The translations under genes were made by a program, and so were the position numbers. 64,000 nt of DNA from the NCBI RefSeq assembly GCF_017591435.1, contig NC_059300.1, positions 19,552,436 through 19,616,435 of the forward strand, given 5' to 3'. Shown piece by piece: positions 10,876 to 24,282 of this stretch; within the stretch, counting starts at the first letter, position 1, and every line of letters starts with the position of its first letter. The stretch is from Portunus trituberculatus (Eukaryota > Arthropoda > Malacostraca > Decapoda > Portunidae). The notes below the pieces were generated by a model. It was not told the DNA's origin, did not search any database, and worked only from the letters and a program-made list of their open reading frames with translations.

Positions 10876-13127
10876 GGGTACTTTAGATGGCTGATCTAAT
10901 AATATCCTTTGCAATATCACTGCATATCAAATAAGTGTCAGTCACTAAATTAACATTCTGTTTCATGTCAGATTACTGGAAGTTAGGGTAGATGGTCTTA
11001 TAACTTCAGAGATTCTTAACAACAAAAGGTAGAGAATCCCTGGTTTAGAAGGTCATTGATGAATAATAGGAAGAGAGTGGGTGATAGGACAAGACCTTGA
11101 GGAATACCACTGTTAATAGATTTAGGAGAAGAACAGTGGCCATCTGCCACAACAGCAATAAAAAGGTTGAAGAGGAAACTTGAGATAAAGTTGCAGAGGA
11201 GAGAAATCGTAAGAAGGTAGTTTGCAGATCAAAACTTTGTGCCTGACTCTGTCAAAGGCTTTTGATTGTATAAGGCAACAACAAGAGTTTCACCAAAATC
11301 TCAAGTCCATAAGTATTCTGAGGGTTTAGGCCAGCAAGGGCATGGAAAACATCATTACGAAGAATTCCAATTGATAGCATGAAATAGGCAAAGGGAGGAG
11401 GAAGAGAGGGAGGGACAAGCCCAGAATCATTCAAAGTAGAGTTGCTAGCTAATGTTGAGAGAAGAGCTCAGATTTAGAGACATGTGATGGCAGTGCTGCC
11501 TGCCATCAGGGTAAAATAAAAGAGGAAAAGATGATGAAGTAAAGTTATTGAAGTGGTTTTTGGCCAGATGCCAGAAAAGTTGAGGGAGTTGAAGTTTGAA
11601 AGACTTTGACATTTTCTATATATGACAGAGTGTTTGATAAGTTGAAGAATAGAGCTGGTATGATTCTATGCAGAAATATGAAGCACAAGAAATTCAAGTT
11701 ATGGAAGGCTCAATGAAGTACCTTTTGTGGGCAACTTCTCTATCATGTACAGTGCAAGAACAAGCTGTATTAAACCAAGGTTTGGAAGGTTTAAATTCAG
11801 AAAACGAGTGAAGAGTGTATGCGTCCATACCAGACACTATCACCTCTGTTATGCGCTCAGCAAACTGAGATAGATCTCTGACCCAAAAACAGTAATCATT
11901 CCAGGAAGAATCAGATGAAATGCAAGAGATGCCTCTGCTTTTGAAGATCCTGACATGGATTGGAGAAATAGGAGAAGATACAGATATGAGATTGTGATCA
12001 GAAAAGTGTAGTGGAGGAAATAGGGTAATGGCATGATCAGAAGGATTAAAGGTAAGAAAAAGATCAAGAATGTTGGGCATATCTCTAAGACGGTCAGGAA
12101 TATGAGTAGAGTATTGAATCAGTTGCTTAGGTCATGGAAGATACCAAAGTTGAAAGCTATTTCATCAGAATGGTCAGTGAAGGTTGAGAGAAGCCAAAGC
12201 TGGTGGTGTACATTGAAATCTCCAAGGATGGAGATCTCTGCAAAAGGATCAACAAACAGAATGTGCTCTACCTTGGAAGTTAAATAGTCAAAGAATTTCT
12301 TACAGAAGTTAGAGAGAGGTAGAGAACAGCAATAAATTTAGTAAGGGAGTGACTTTTGAGTCAAAGCCAGATGATGAAAAAATCTGAAGATACAAAAACA
12401 TGGGTACAAAAGTAAGCCAAGCTGTTGTGCAAATAGATGCAACACCCAGCTTTGGAACAAAAATGAGGATAGAGAAAGTAGCAGGGAAATGAAAAGGGAC
12501 TAATAGTTGCTTCAGCTGGACACCTTTGTGAGGAAAAGAAGAGGTTTAGCAGAGAAGTGTTCTACAGATTGAAAATTAGATCTAAGACTGCGAAAGTTGC
12601 AGAAGTTGACAAATAAAAAGTTGAGAGAGGTGTCAAGACATTTATGCTTGATACCGAGAGAGCAGTCTGACCTGGGGACATTTATGGTCCCTCCCCAGAA
12701 GGGTACTTCGAGGCTGGTGTAGGAGTCGCCATTTTTTAATTTGAAGTGAAGGGTTTGTATGCATAGTAAAAACATGTAGCTTTATGTGAAGGGGGATAGT
12801 GGCCTTTAAAGAGCAGGCTGTGAATGCCCCCTTAAGTTGTGAAACAAACAGGGAGACATTCAGTGAGTTCACAGCACCCCCTAAATTGGTCTACACCAGA
12901 ACTAGTTCAGATTAGATCAAGTGTTATCAGACCTCATTGAGAGTAAATTATCTTTTCACCATGTGGTTTTTTTTACCAAATGGAGGTTCAGGAGGTGGAG
13001 GATGGAAAGAATATGAGGTGGGCAGAAGGAGAGAGTTCATTTGTGATGATGAAAAGCAATGGAGCATCATGGAGTCTTTGAAATCTCAAGGAATATTGTC
13101 AAGTTACCTGTATATGTGACTACTCAC

Positions 13128-13185
13128 CTCATGGTATATATCAGTTCCAATCACCTTTCCATTTGAGCACTCTTCTGCTGGGCAC
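13128..13185 (-). CDS. Candidate host exon: start of an LCCL domain
   Basis: On the minus strand a 58-bp exon is bounded by a pyrimidine-containing acceptor ending TTACACTTGCAG and a strong donor GAG/GTGAGT. In the phase that accepts one base from the previous exon it reads CPAEECSNGKVIGTDIYHE without stops and leaves phase 0. Joined to the exon at 24059-24182 the split codon becomes Trp (TG+G), giving YW-CPAEEC. This matches the opening of LCCL domains (Limulus factor C, cochlin, Lgl1, DCBLD): a Cys, about 15-17 residues, CPxxC, then a GT.IY type strand. The remaining LCCL exon(s), expected to hold the SxxCxAAxHAG block, are not visible here. Confidence 0.65.
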
Positions 13186-13319
13186 CTGCAAGTGTAATAA
13201 AACCTAATTGAGTCATCTTTCTCTCCTCCTATCTTGGGATATGAACATGTCTGTCACAGACTCCTTCAGAAATTCCAATGATCTATCACAATAACAATAG
13301 TGGACTAAGAACTCATCTT

Positions 13320-13321
<2 letters not shown>
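13186..13321. other. Intronic stretch next to the LCCL exon; nothing else recognised
   Basis: No repeat family or further exon recognised on either strand between the acceptor of the 13128-13185 exon and the (AT)n tract. 12946-13127 on the other side is likewise unassigned; a short plus frame there (GGSGGGGWKEYE region) has no support. Confidence 0.4.
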
Positions 13322-13377
<56 letters not shown>

Positions 13378-13660
13378 CAACCCCCGCTTAACGAAGGGGT
13401 TACGTTCTTAAAAAAACACTTCGTTAAGCGAAACTTCGTTAAGCGAACCGATTATAACAAGTTTAACCCCTGACTTGAACTTCCATTGAGAGTAAACAAA
13501 GCGACAATGCATCATAATACAGTGAAAGGTTTAATGAAAGTAAAAATTATAAAGTTAAACATTTAGGCAGTTTAATCAGTCATTATAATGTACACTAATG
13601 TATGTATGTACGTAACTTTATAATGTTGATGATCTTAAATTTATGAAGGGAGGGAGAGTG
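13322..13660 (+). mobile_element. (AT)n tract followed by Tigger/pogo-like end (copy 2)
   Basis: (AT)n at 13322-13375 leads straight into GGCAACCCCCGCTTAACGAA and about 270 bp closely matching 2291-2570. The paired insertion next to AT repeats agrees with the TA target of Tc1/mariner/pogo elements. The sequence between 13660 and 13838 may be more of the same element; no transposase motif is visible. Confidence 0.65.
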
Positions 13661-13838
13661 AAACAGGAAAGGCACTAACTGGCAACCTGTAGAATGTAAA
13701 CAAAGGCCACATCATTGTACCATATACAAAACTTATGTACCACATTTCCGCAATCGGCTTTCCATTTTATCCATTGTAGAGTCACGAGTTCAGGTGGTTC
13801 TTGTAGCTTCCAAGGAAGATACGATCTTACCAGCCTTC

Positions 13839-13940
13839 TTAACCCCTTCAATACGGTGATGCCTATGTAGGCGTCATGAAGCCCCAGTAGCATATACGGT
13901 GACGCCTACGTAGGCGTCATATTTAATTTCTGAGCTTTCT
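13839..13940 (+). mobile_element. piggyBac-like terminus with palindromic subterminal repeats
   Basis: TTAA (13839-13842) is followed by CCCCTTCAATACGG, the TTAA-CCC arrangement of piggyBac-type ends. Two copies of a TACGGTGA(T/C)GCCTA(T/C)GTAGGCGTCAT unit follow 43 bp apart; the second contains the perfect 18-bp palindrome at 13901-13918 (GACGCCTACGTAGGCGTC). The opposite terminus was not found. Confidence 0.5.
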
Positions 13941-14047
13941 TCAGTTCAGTTGTCCCGTATAGTGTGTTGGATATCAACTACACACGCCGTATGCTGTCCT
14001 TGAAATCCTAGTGCTCCTCCCACCATCCTTGTTTCCACCAATCACTA

Positions 14048-14106
14048 AAGATAAGCTACATGCGTCCCGCCTTGTGTCTAAAATTACCCAATGGCATAGA
14101 CTGTTC

Positions 14107-14170
<64 letters not shown>

Positions 14171-14264
14171 TCCCTCCCCATCTCCCTATCGAAAGATAAG
14201 TTACATGTAACATTCGTGAAAACACACACACACACACACAAATACAAAAACAACAAATTTTCTA

Positions 14265-14312
<48 letters not shown>

Positions 14313-14400
14313 CTCGTTTCCTCTCCTTCCCTCCCTTCCCCTCTTCCTCTCGAAAGATAAGCTACATGCGTCCCACTTGTGTCTAAAATATTAGCAAATG

Positions 14401-14474
<74 letters not shown>

Positions 14475-14480
14475 AAGAGA
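14048..14480 (+). repeat. Composite (CT)n array with a repeated AAAGATAAGCTACATGCGTCC unit
   Basis: Three (CT)n tracts (about 14111-14166, 14271-14307 and 14404-14471) alternate with copies of a non-simple unit beginning AAAGATAAG(C/T)TACATG at about 14048, 14193 and 14357. Units one and three also share CTTGTGTCTAAAAT. A short (AC)n (14221-14240) lies in the second unit. The Ser-Leu and Arg-Glu open frames here are translations of the microsatellite. Confidence 0.85.
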
Positions 14481-14587
14481 GAAGCGTCCACTTTCCTCTT
14501 CGAAGGCGATATAGTAACTAAAAAATAGCAGCATATACACAAAGACGACAAGTATGACAAGCTTGCACGAGTATCCCGCGCTCGGGC

Positions 14588-15850
14588 GCTGTTCTCTACC
14601 TCTCTCTAACTTCTGTAAGAAATTCTTTGACTATTTAACTTCCAAGGTAGAGCACATTCTGTTTGTTGATCCTTTTGTAGAGATCTCCATCCTTGGAGAT
14701 TTCAATGTACACCACCAGCTTTGGCTTCTCTCTCCCTTCACTGACCATTCTGATGAAATAGCTTTCAACTTTGGTATCTTCCATGACCTAAGCAACTGAT
14801 TCAATACTCTACTCATATTCCTGACCGTCTTAGAGATATGCCCAACATTCTTGATCTTTTTCTTACCTTTAATCCTTCTGATCATGCCATTACCCTATTT
14901 CCTCCACTACACTTTTCTGATCACAATCTCATATCTGTATCTTCTCCTATTTCTCCAATCCATGTCAGGATCTTCAAAAGCAGAGGCATCTCTTGCATTT
15001 CATCTGATTCTTCCTGGAATGATTACTGTTTTTGGGTCAGAGATCTATCTCAGTTTGCTGAGCGCATAACAGAGGTGATAGTGTCTGGTATGGACGCATA
15101 CACTCTTCACTCGTTTTCTGAATTTAAACCTTCCAAACCTTGGTTTAATACAGCTTGTTCTTGCACTGTACATGATAGAGAAGTTGCCCACAAAAGGTAC
15201 TTCATTGAGCCTTCCATAACTTGAATTTCTTGTGCTTCATATTTCTGCATAGAATCATACCAGCTCTATTCTTCAACTTATCAAACACTCTCTCATATAT
15301 AGAAAATGTCAGTCTTTCAAACTTCAACTCCCCTCAACTTTTCTGGCATCTGGCCAAAAACCACTTCAATAACTTTACTTCATCATCTTTTCCTCTTTTA
15401 TTTTACCCTGATGGCAGGCAGCACTGCCATCACATGTCTCTAAATCTGAGCTCTTCTCTCAACATTAGCTAGCAACTCTACTTTGAATGATTCTGGGCTT
15501 GTCCCTCCCTCTCTTCCTCCTCCCTTTGCCTATTTCATGCTATCAATTGGAATACTTCGTAATGATGTTTTCCATGCCCTTGCTGGCCTAAACCCTCAGA
15601 ATACTTATGGACTTGAGATTTTGGTGAAACTCTTGTTGTTGCCTTATACAATCAAAAGCCTTTGACAGAGTCAGGCACAAAGTTTTGATCTGTGAACTAC
15701 CTTCTTATGATTTCTCTCCTCTGCAACTTTATCTCAAGTTTCCTCTTCAACCTTTTTATTGCTGTTGTGGCAGATGGCCACTGTTCTTCTCCTAAATCTA
15801 TTAACAGTGGTATTCCTCAAGGTCTTGTCCTATCACCCACTCTCTTCCAC
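14588..15850 (+). mobile_element. Jockey-like LINE J copy 2 (inverted relative to copy 1, truncated both ends)
   Basis: Begins at GCTGTTCTCTACCTC inside the endonuclease, runs through GDFNVHH (14695-14715), HAITLFPPLHFSDHNLISVS, the EN-RT linker and RT up to GIPQGLVLSPTLF, and stops abruptly at 15850 where gypsy pol begins in opposite orientation. A 128-residue frame (14838-15224) is identical residue for residue to one in copy 1 (11694-12080). Both copies share the same internal deletion joining NPQNTYG directly to the GETLVVAL block (about 15590-15625), so they descend from one already deleted sequence. Confidence 0.85.
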
Positions 15851-16890
15851 AGAAGCGTTTGGTGCCATCCTTTTTATTTACCAGGACTACTGGCGACGAC
15901 CATGGGCTGTCAGAGCACTCCACTAACCCCTGCGCAGCCATCTCCCCCACCATGCGCTGTATCTCTTCTCTCTTGGCCAGCAGGACACGGTGATGTGGCT
16001 GCATTATCGGCGAACTGTCTGCCATGTTGATGGAGTGCTGTACTAAAGACGTGCAGCCAAGGTCTTGAGCATCTCGGCTGAAAATGTCCTCGTGCTCCAT
16101 CAGCAGTTTCCCCAGCTTCACCACCTGTTCAGGAATCAGCGTGGTAGCGCTATGTACCGCCAAATCCACCACGTGTGTAGATAGTACGGGGATCGTCTCA
16201 CCCGCATCTCCGTCTATCTCACCTCCGCAGCTGCGCACCGATGTCAGGCGTTCACGGGCTATCACAGTGGCGTCTGCAGTCTCACTTTCCCTCACGACTC
16301 GGCAGTGCAGCTCCAGCCTCTCGTCCTCGACATCTGAACTCGTCACGGGGCTCTCCACCTGTTCAACAGCATCTTCAAGGATCAGCGGTACCCATTGTCC
16401 TCGTACCTGCATCTGCATCCTTCCGAGGTCCACACATGCTTCACTTTGAACCAGGAAATCCAGCCCCAGCAGACAGGGTTCTTTCATGTCGGCCACGAAT
16501 ACTGGTAGCTTCTCTTCCATGTCACCCACTGTGATCGTAGACATCATGGGGCCTTGTAGCATTGTACAGCTGCTGGTCTGACACAGGGAAATCTTGACTT
16601 GCCACTACTTCTTTCTTGATAAAGGTTCTTGCTGCTCCAGTGTCCACCACCAGGGGACACGGGTGGCTGTCCACTGCGCCTGACACTCGAACCGCCAGCG
16701 CAGTAGCATCGCTGCGGCACTTTACACAGACAGGGCCCGGGAACAACTTGGTTGAACAATGGTCCCAACTCCCAGCCTGCTTTTGTTTCCCCCCACCATC
16801 ATGACGTCCTTTAGCTGCGAGCAGGCAGCACGGTGATGGCCCCACCGTCCAAAGTTCTCGCAGCAAGCCTTGGTGGAAGAACGTGCTCAC
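15851..16890 (-). pseudogene. gypsy pol: aspartic protease and N-terminus of RT
   Basis: PLVVDTGAARTFIKKE contains the aspartic protease active site D-T-G-A (16633-16644). The frame shifts near 16550 and continues as LPVFVADMKEPCLLGLDFL (the GLDFL strand of retropepsins), a linker, and the RT start HRVLLAKREEIQRMVGEM then CSDSPWSSPVVLVNKKDGTK. The last residues after TKRFC are read from J sequence across the 15850/15851 breakpoint and are not part of pol. Protease matures gag-pol; RT would copy the RNA. Not functional here. Confidence 0.8.
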
Positions 16891-18373
16891 ACATCTTCCA
16901 GGGAGTGTGTCCTCCGTTCAATGCGGCAGTCACTGCAACGATGATAACGTTTGCCACACTTCCAGCAGAAGCCACTAAACTCACCTAAGCTTGTGCGCCT
17001 CATCTTCCCCTGCTGGACTTGTGTATGGCGAACTGGTAGGTGGCAGAGCGGTGGCTTCTGGGCGGCAAAGTGGTGGTGTGGCGTCACAGTGGCGACAGTA
17101 GTGTACAGGAAAGCCTCAAATTCCATGGCCCTCGCCAGCGCCTGCTGTACATCTGCTGGGTGCGCCTGCTTTATGTAGATTTGCACCTGCCGATCCTCCA
17201 GTGCGTCTACGAAAGCATCCTGAGACAGTACCATCACCATCTCTTCTGGGGCCACTGGGTACACATGATGCACCAGTGACTCCACCGCCTGAGCTAGCTG
17301 TGGAAGAAATTCACCCTACTGACGTGTTCTGCCCTTCAGCTGCTCCCTGTACACCTCGGCTTGGAACACACTCCCAAAGCGCCTTCTTAATGCCTCAGCC
17401 ACTGTGGTGTATGTTAATCGTTGGCTCGCCGTCATGTGTGCCAGAATTTCCAGTGCTGTCCCGCGCAAACTGGCCACGAGCTGCAGTGCTTTTTTCCTAG
17501 TCGCCCCATCCCTGTCCTTGAGCGAGCAGCTCAAACTGTGCCTGGTATGCCATCTGCCCGCCAAACTCAGCTGGTTTACGCTGGACAGAGCTTCCTCCTA
17601 CATACTGGGCGAATCCAGTGACAGATGGTGGCGGTGGAGGTTGTGGCGGGGTGATAGCGTCATCTTCGGGTGCAGGTGTGTACCACAGGTGTGTTGACTG
17701 TGTCCTACCGCCACAACAGCTGACATCACCAGTCTCCAAAGATGTGTAGGGACGGCCCTGTCCTGCTGGCTCAGGATACTCAGACCGTCCCCAAGCGCCA
17801 AGAGACTGCTTCTCCAAGGAACGTCGCAGTCTTGTCACCTCCTCCCGCATTTCCTCCACCTTGGTCTTGACGACTTCACTGCGTCCCTCGCACTGCTGTC
17901 TCACTGCTACCAGTTCCTCCCTGAACTCTTTCGTTAGGTCCTGGCGCAGCCTCTTGCTGTGTTCCACAGTGAACTGTTTTGCTTCCCCGACAGCAATTAG
18001 CATCTCCTCTCATATCAGGTACATTCGCATTACTACTGCACTCGTTTCCTGTTTCATTTCACTTGACTTTTTCTGTTCCATTTTGTCTATCCGCACACTT
18101 GTTTCTTGTGCCGTTTTGTCCATTTGCAAATTTATGTCACTTGCCATTTTGTCCATCTGCGCATTCGTTTCTTGTGCCGTTTTGTCCATTCGCGAATTTA
18201 TGTCTTGTTTCATTTCACTCATTGCCTGTACCAATCCAACGACCAATTCTCTCAGACTTTTCTCGTTTGGCTCACTGCCTTCCGTCATCTCGCTGCTTTT
18301 CACGTCTGAGTCTACCATTGTCCACGCGTACCCGGCAACCTCGCTTAGCCAAACTTTATCCCAAAACTCCTGA
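16887..18373 (-). pseudogene. gypsy gag (coiled coil, capsid-like region, CCHC knuckle)
   Basis: The N-terminal part (18010-18402) has a heptad-like, repeated QMDKxAQET segment (MDKTAQETNAQMDKMASDIN and further copies), predicted coiled coil. The next frame (17497-18003) is charged and helical. 17316-17564 gives LQLVASLRGTALEIL and VAEALRRRFGS, the retrotransposon gag capsid style. 16887-17285 ends with CWKCGKRYHRCSDC, a CX2CX4HX4C zinc knuckle that would bind element RNA. Several frameshifts split the gene; the knuckle is followed closely by the protease frame. Confidence 0.75.
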
Positions 18374-18378
18374 CACCA
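18363..18378 (-). other. gypsy primer-binding site
   Basis: Minus strand TGGTGTCAGGAGTTTT starts two bases inside the LTR end (TTTGTAACA, 18381). TGGTGTCAG complements the 3' end of a tRNA ending CTGACACCA, as in many tRNA-Leu. This placement is what fixes the 5' LTR boundary. Confidence 0.6.
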
Positions 18379-18380
18379 CT

Positions 18381-19130
18381 TGTTACAAACCGCCGCCCAC
18401 ACAACACATCAGGGCCACCCACACCCGCATCCACTGGGCAAGGCAGGACACCCAAAGGTCCTTACTTCAGCTTCCAACGCCACAACTGTAAACCACTTAC
18501 ACTCAACCCTCGATTTGCCGGACTAAAAGGGGGGAAGGCTTGTCCGGGAATGGCAAATGTCCGGCAATGGAAAATGTCCGGGGGTCTACCCCCTTGCCGG
18601 ACTTTACCCTATACAGGTTGAACCCCGCTTTAACGGCACGCGATTTACCGGAATCCCGTGTTTAACGGCAAAAATTTCCGGTGGGAACATAGTGTTGTCT
18701 TTAACGGCATTTCGGCACCTGCACCAGCTGTACCAGGAAGTTGGAAAATAAATCAGACGTTTTTTGTTCAGAAAAACAAAACTGAGGGAGAAGAAAGAGA
18801 CTTTGCACCAGATGTGGAAGACAAGAGAAAGAAAAATAAAAGAAAGGCAGTATCAGGAAGAATAGAAGTAACAGGAGGTGCCGAGGCAAAGGCAAAACCT
18901 CCGACGACCATCATAATCATCATCATCATCATCTCACCACGTGGGGCCGTAACACATGCCAATGCCGCCGACACACATCTGTACTGTTTTTTTTATTAGC
19001 ACAACACTCTTGTGACGCGGCAGACTTGTTTACAGTCCAGTACTAGACGTGTATGTCCGCCCGCGCTGCCATCTATAGTGCCCGATTTGCGAACTTTGTC
19101 TGGCGCGGTAGTTTGAAATCGACTTGTCCC

Positions 19131-19163
<33 letters not shown>

Positions 19164-19725
19164 CCCACAGACTCTTGTCCGGCAAATCCGAAATCCGGCA
19201 AATGGAGGTCCGGCAAATCGAGGGTTGAGTGTACTCGCAGTGGTGGAGACAGGACAGCATTCAGGCCGGGAGTGGCATAGGGATAAGTTGACGACGGGTC
19301 CATGGCTAGCAAAGAATGTGAGGCACACAACTCATAAACAGGCATTCACTAAGATAGGCAGGACTAGCAGGAGACACTTAATACAGCTTCTTACGTTTAC
19401 TTAGAAGGTAACACAATACAGCAGGAACTCTAAGGTATTACACAGGGTGAATGCGAGCTACGAGATCAGAGAGCAGGGCAGGACAGCGGGGCAAGACATC
19501 TGCAACTGACTCGTGCAGGCAGATACGGCCAGCTTAAATATCCCTCCCCCTTTTTGCAACACTGAGGTTGGCTTGCCTCTGGGCCAATCACTGCTATTTT
19601 ATCCACCTGCGTGTCTATCACTTCCGGTCCTCCTTCTTCCTATCTCTCAGCAATACCACCTCACTCCATCTTCACTACTTACCACTACCACCACCCCCCA
19701 CCCCACCCGCACTGCCGCAACAACA
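18381..19725 (-). mobile_element. gypsy 5' LTR interrupted by a MITE
   Basis: The minus strand begins TGTTGTTGCGGCAGTG near 19725 and ends GTTTGTAACA at 18381, giving the TG...CA boundaries of an LTR. Subtracting the 734-bp MITE plus TA leaves about 610 bp. A TATTTAA promoter-like box precedes GCTGGCC near 19540. The left boundary is less certain because it abuts a (CA)n tract and LINE A; no second LTR is in the window for comparison. Confidence 0.55.
18500..19231 (+). mobile_element. Tigger/pogo-type MITE inserted in the LTR
   Basis: TA (18498-18499) then CACTCAACCCTCGATTTGCC; the right end is the exact inverted complement GGCAAATCGAGGGTTGAGTG followed by TA (19232-19233). At least 23 bp of terminal repeat are perfect. 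Inside is a second Tigger-like start after TA at about 18614 (CAGGTTGAACCCCGCTTTAA) without an obvious partner, a (CAT)n run near 18910, and a T23-25 run near 19135. No transposase. Confidence 0.85.
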
Positions 19726-23439
<3,714 letters not shown>

Positions 23440-23665
23440 AAAGTGTTAGATCTCTATGAAACAAAAAACATCTTTGTAGAAGAACGGTTTGTTTGGCAAT
23501 TGACAATTTGGACACAAGACTTTAATTACTGTTATGAAAATAAACAAATGGAAAAGCTTTGTGAGATTGTGAATAAAAAAATTGTTCATGATTTTAAAAA
23601 GAGAGTGGATAATGGATACAAAGATGGGGTATTATGAGATTACTTTCCTACCATAAACCACAACT
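23440..23665 (+). mobile_element. Old LINE 3' end (weak)
   Basis: IVHDFKKRVDNGYKDGV followed by a stop and CCACAACTAGGTAAATAC resembles the C-terminus and tail of the CR1-like families in this window (compare NIHDFKKKLDISRYGDG and the ACTAGGTAAATAC tail). The remainder of the 64-residue frame is not recognisable, so this is an old or divergent copy. Confidence 0.45.
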
Positions 23666-24000
23666 AGGTAAATACATTTTTTTTTTTATTACGTCCTGGC
23701 CTATAGCACCTGTAGGTAACTTGAAGAGTATTGGAAGTGCTGTTAAGCTTCCAACCATTAGTGGCGCAAACAGTCTTATTTATAGTGGTACCCATATTAG
23801 GGCCCATATCACCACCCAAGTGCATCTTTGGTGTAACAACCTAGAACTTGTGTATCATGGTGACATATAGATAACTTTTAATCACTCGACAAATGGCAAA
23901 GTATCAAGGTAATACATGGTGGGATTTGAACCTATGTGTGGATGTCTGCACATACATTACTCTATAAGTGACTAATAGCATACCCAGTCAATTTTACTCT
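23666..24000 (-). mobile_element. Possible tRNA-derived SINE (divergent)
   Basis: The minus strand contains a good B-box GGTTCAAATCC (about 23923-23933) about 40 bp after a tRNA-like stretch, and its 3' side ends in an A-run plus ATGTATTTACCTAG next to the LINE tail at 23652-23672. No clear cloverleaf or A-box. Sharing a tail with a LINE would fit a LINE-mobilised SINE, but the evidence is thin. Confidence 0.3.
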
Positions 24001-24058
24001 TGCTCAGTTCTTGAAGGAGGCATGCAGTCATGAAAAATTTGTCTGAATGCGAACTTAC

Positions 24059-24182
24059 CAATAGGTCACATTCTGGCCATGACTGATTTTGAGACTGCTG
24101 AAAATCTTGCAGACTTCGGTGTTGCTCTTAGTCTCAGCAGCTGAAATGAATGCAGTTTGATCAATGCAGAATATCTTTTTAA
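24059..24182 (-). CDS. Host exon: N-terminal side of an LCCL domain
   Basis: On the minus strand a 124-bp exon is preceded by a textbook acceptor (GGATCTTTCTGTTTCAG) and followed by a strong donor (TTG/GTAAGTTC). It starts with two bases of a split codon, contains 40 open codons and ends with two bases (TG). It reads KKIFCIDQTAFISAAETKSN then TEVCKIFSSLKISHGQNVTY. Spliced to 13128-13185 it gives a Cys, 17 residues, then CPAEEC, the spacing of the first cysteines of LCCL domains. NVT is a potential glycosylation site, fitting an extracellular protein. It lies in non-repetitive sequence. The gene cannot be named from this fragment. Confidence 0.72.
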
Positions 24183-24282
24183 CTGAAACAGAAAGATCCA
24201 AATAAATAGTGACAAATGAGCATTTTACAGTCCTTGCTGATTCTAGTATCAAATAGTGCTACCCAATAATGATGACACTACA

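Larger units (their letters stand above)
6910..10878 (-). mobile_element. CR1 LINE (family F), almost full length
   Basis: About 4 kb on the minus strand with ORF1 (esterase type, 10102-10875), ORF2 endonuclease plus RT (7188-10136) and a 3' UTR ending in a GTTATGTTATGT tail (about 6910). Each ORF is broken by frameshifts but all domains are present and in order, which makes this the most complete CR1 in the left half. It lies inside the hAT-like termini at 6573/11042. Confidence 0.85.
6565..11050. mobile_element. hAT-like element ends framing a CR1 insertion
   Basis: The J reading frame is broken between ATTTAGAA (6565-6572) and GTTTAGAA (11043-11050), an 8-bp near-perfect target duplication. 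The insert starts CAGGGGTTCTCAAC (6573) and ends GAGAATCCCTG (11042), imperfect inverted termini of the hAT type. Inside, two related segments share CTAATAATATCCTTTGCA (6644 and 10896) and GTGTCAGTCA; one ends near 6796 with a further GAATCCCTG. CR1 element F (6910-10878) sits between them. I read this as a hAT-type MITE, possibly two, into which F inserted; the inner order is uncertain. Confidence 0.55.
5518..12945 (-). mobile_element. Jockey-like LINE (J copy 1), split by a large insertion
   Basis: Read right to left: 5' leader at about 12945-12640, a probable start MATPTPASKYPS near 12730, endonuclease remnants, GDFNVHH near 12220, SDHNLIS near 12000, then RT from 11690 to 11051 with an internal deletion near 11290-11330, SGIPQG-type motif near 11110, a 4.5-kb insertion (6565-11050), and the rest of RT plus C-terminus at 6564-5672 (FIPFTGKLWNSLSASLFLTS in 5764-5988). 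The 3' end is AGAGCCAGTGCTCAAGTGGG. 5518-5671 looks like a second small J piece abutting family E. Many stops and frameshifts: inactive. The EN-RT half is nearly identical to the inverted copy at 14588-15850. Confidence 0.8.
15851..18381 (-). mobile_element. Ty3/gypsy LTR retrotransposon, gag to start of RT, truncated
   Basis: Right to left on the minus strand: primer-binding site, gag, protease and the start of RT, ending abruptly at 15851 after NKKDGTKRFC where the RT should continue with its catalytic domains. The gag and pol frames are broken. The junction falls inside the RT genes of both this element and J copy 2. No 3' LTR, integrase or RNase H is present. Confidence 0.85.

Noticed and set aside
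13974..14560. Arg-Glu and Ser-Leu repeat proteins
   Set aside because: (CT)n read in different frames; no start context, splice sites or conservation. The same reasoning removes the (GA)n frame at 60228-60431 and the (CT)n frame at 25045-25254.
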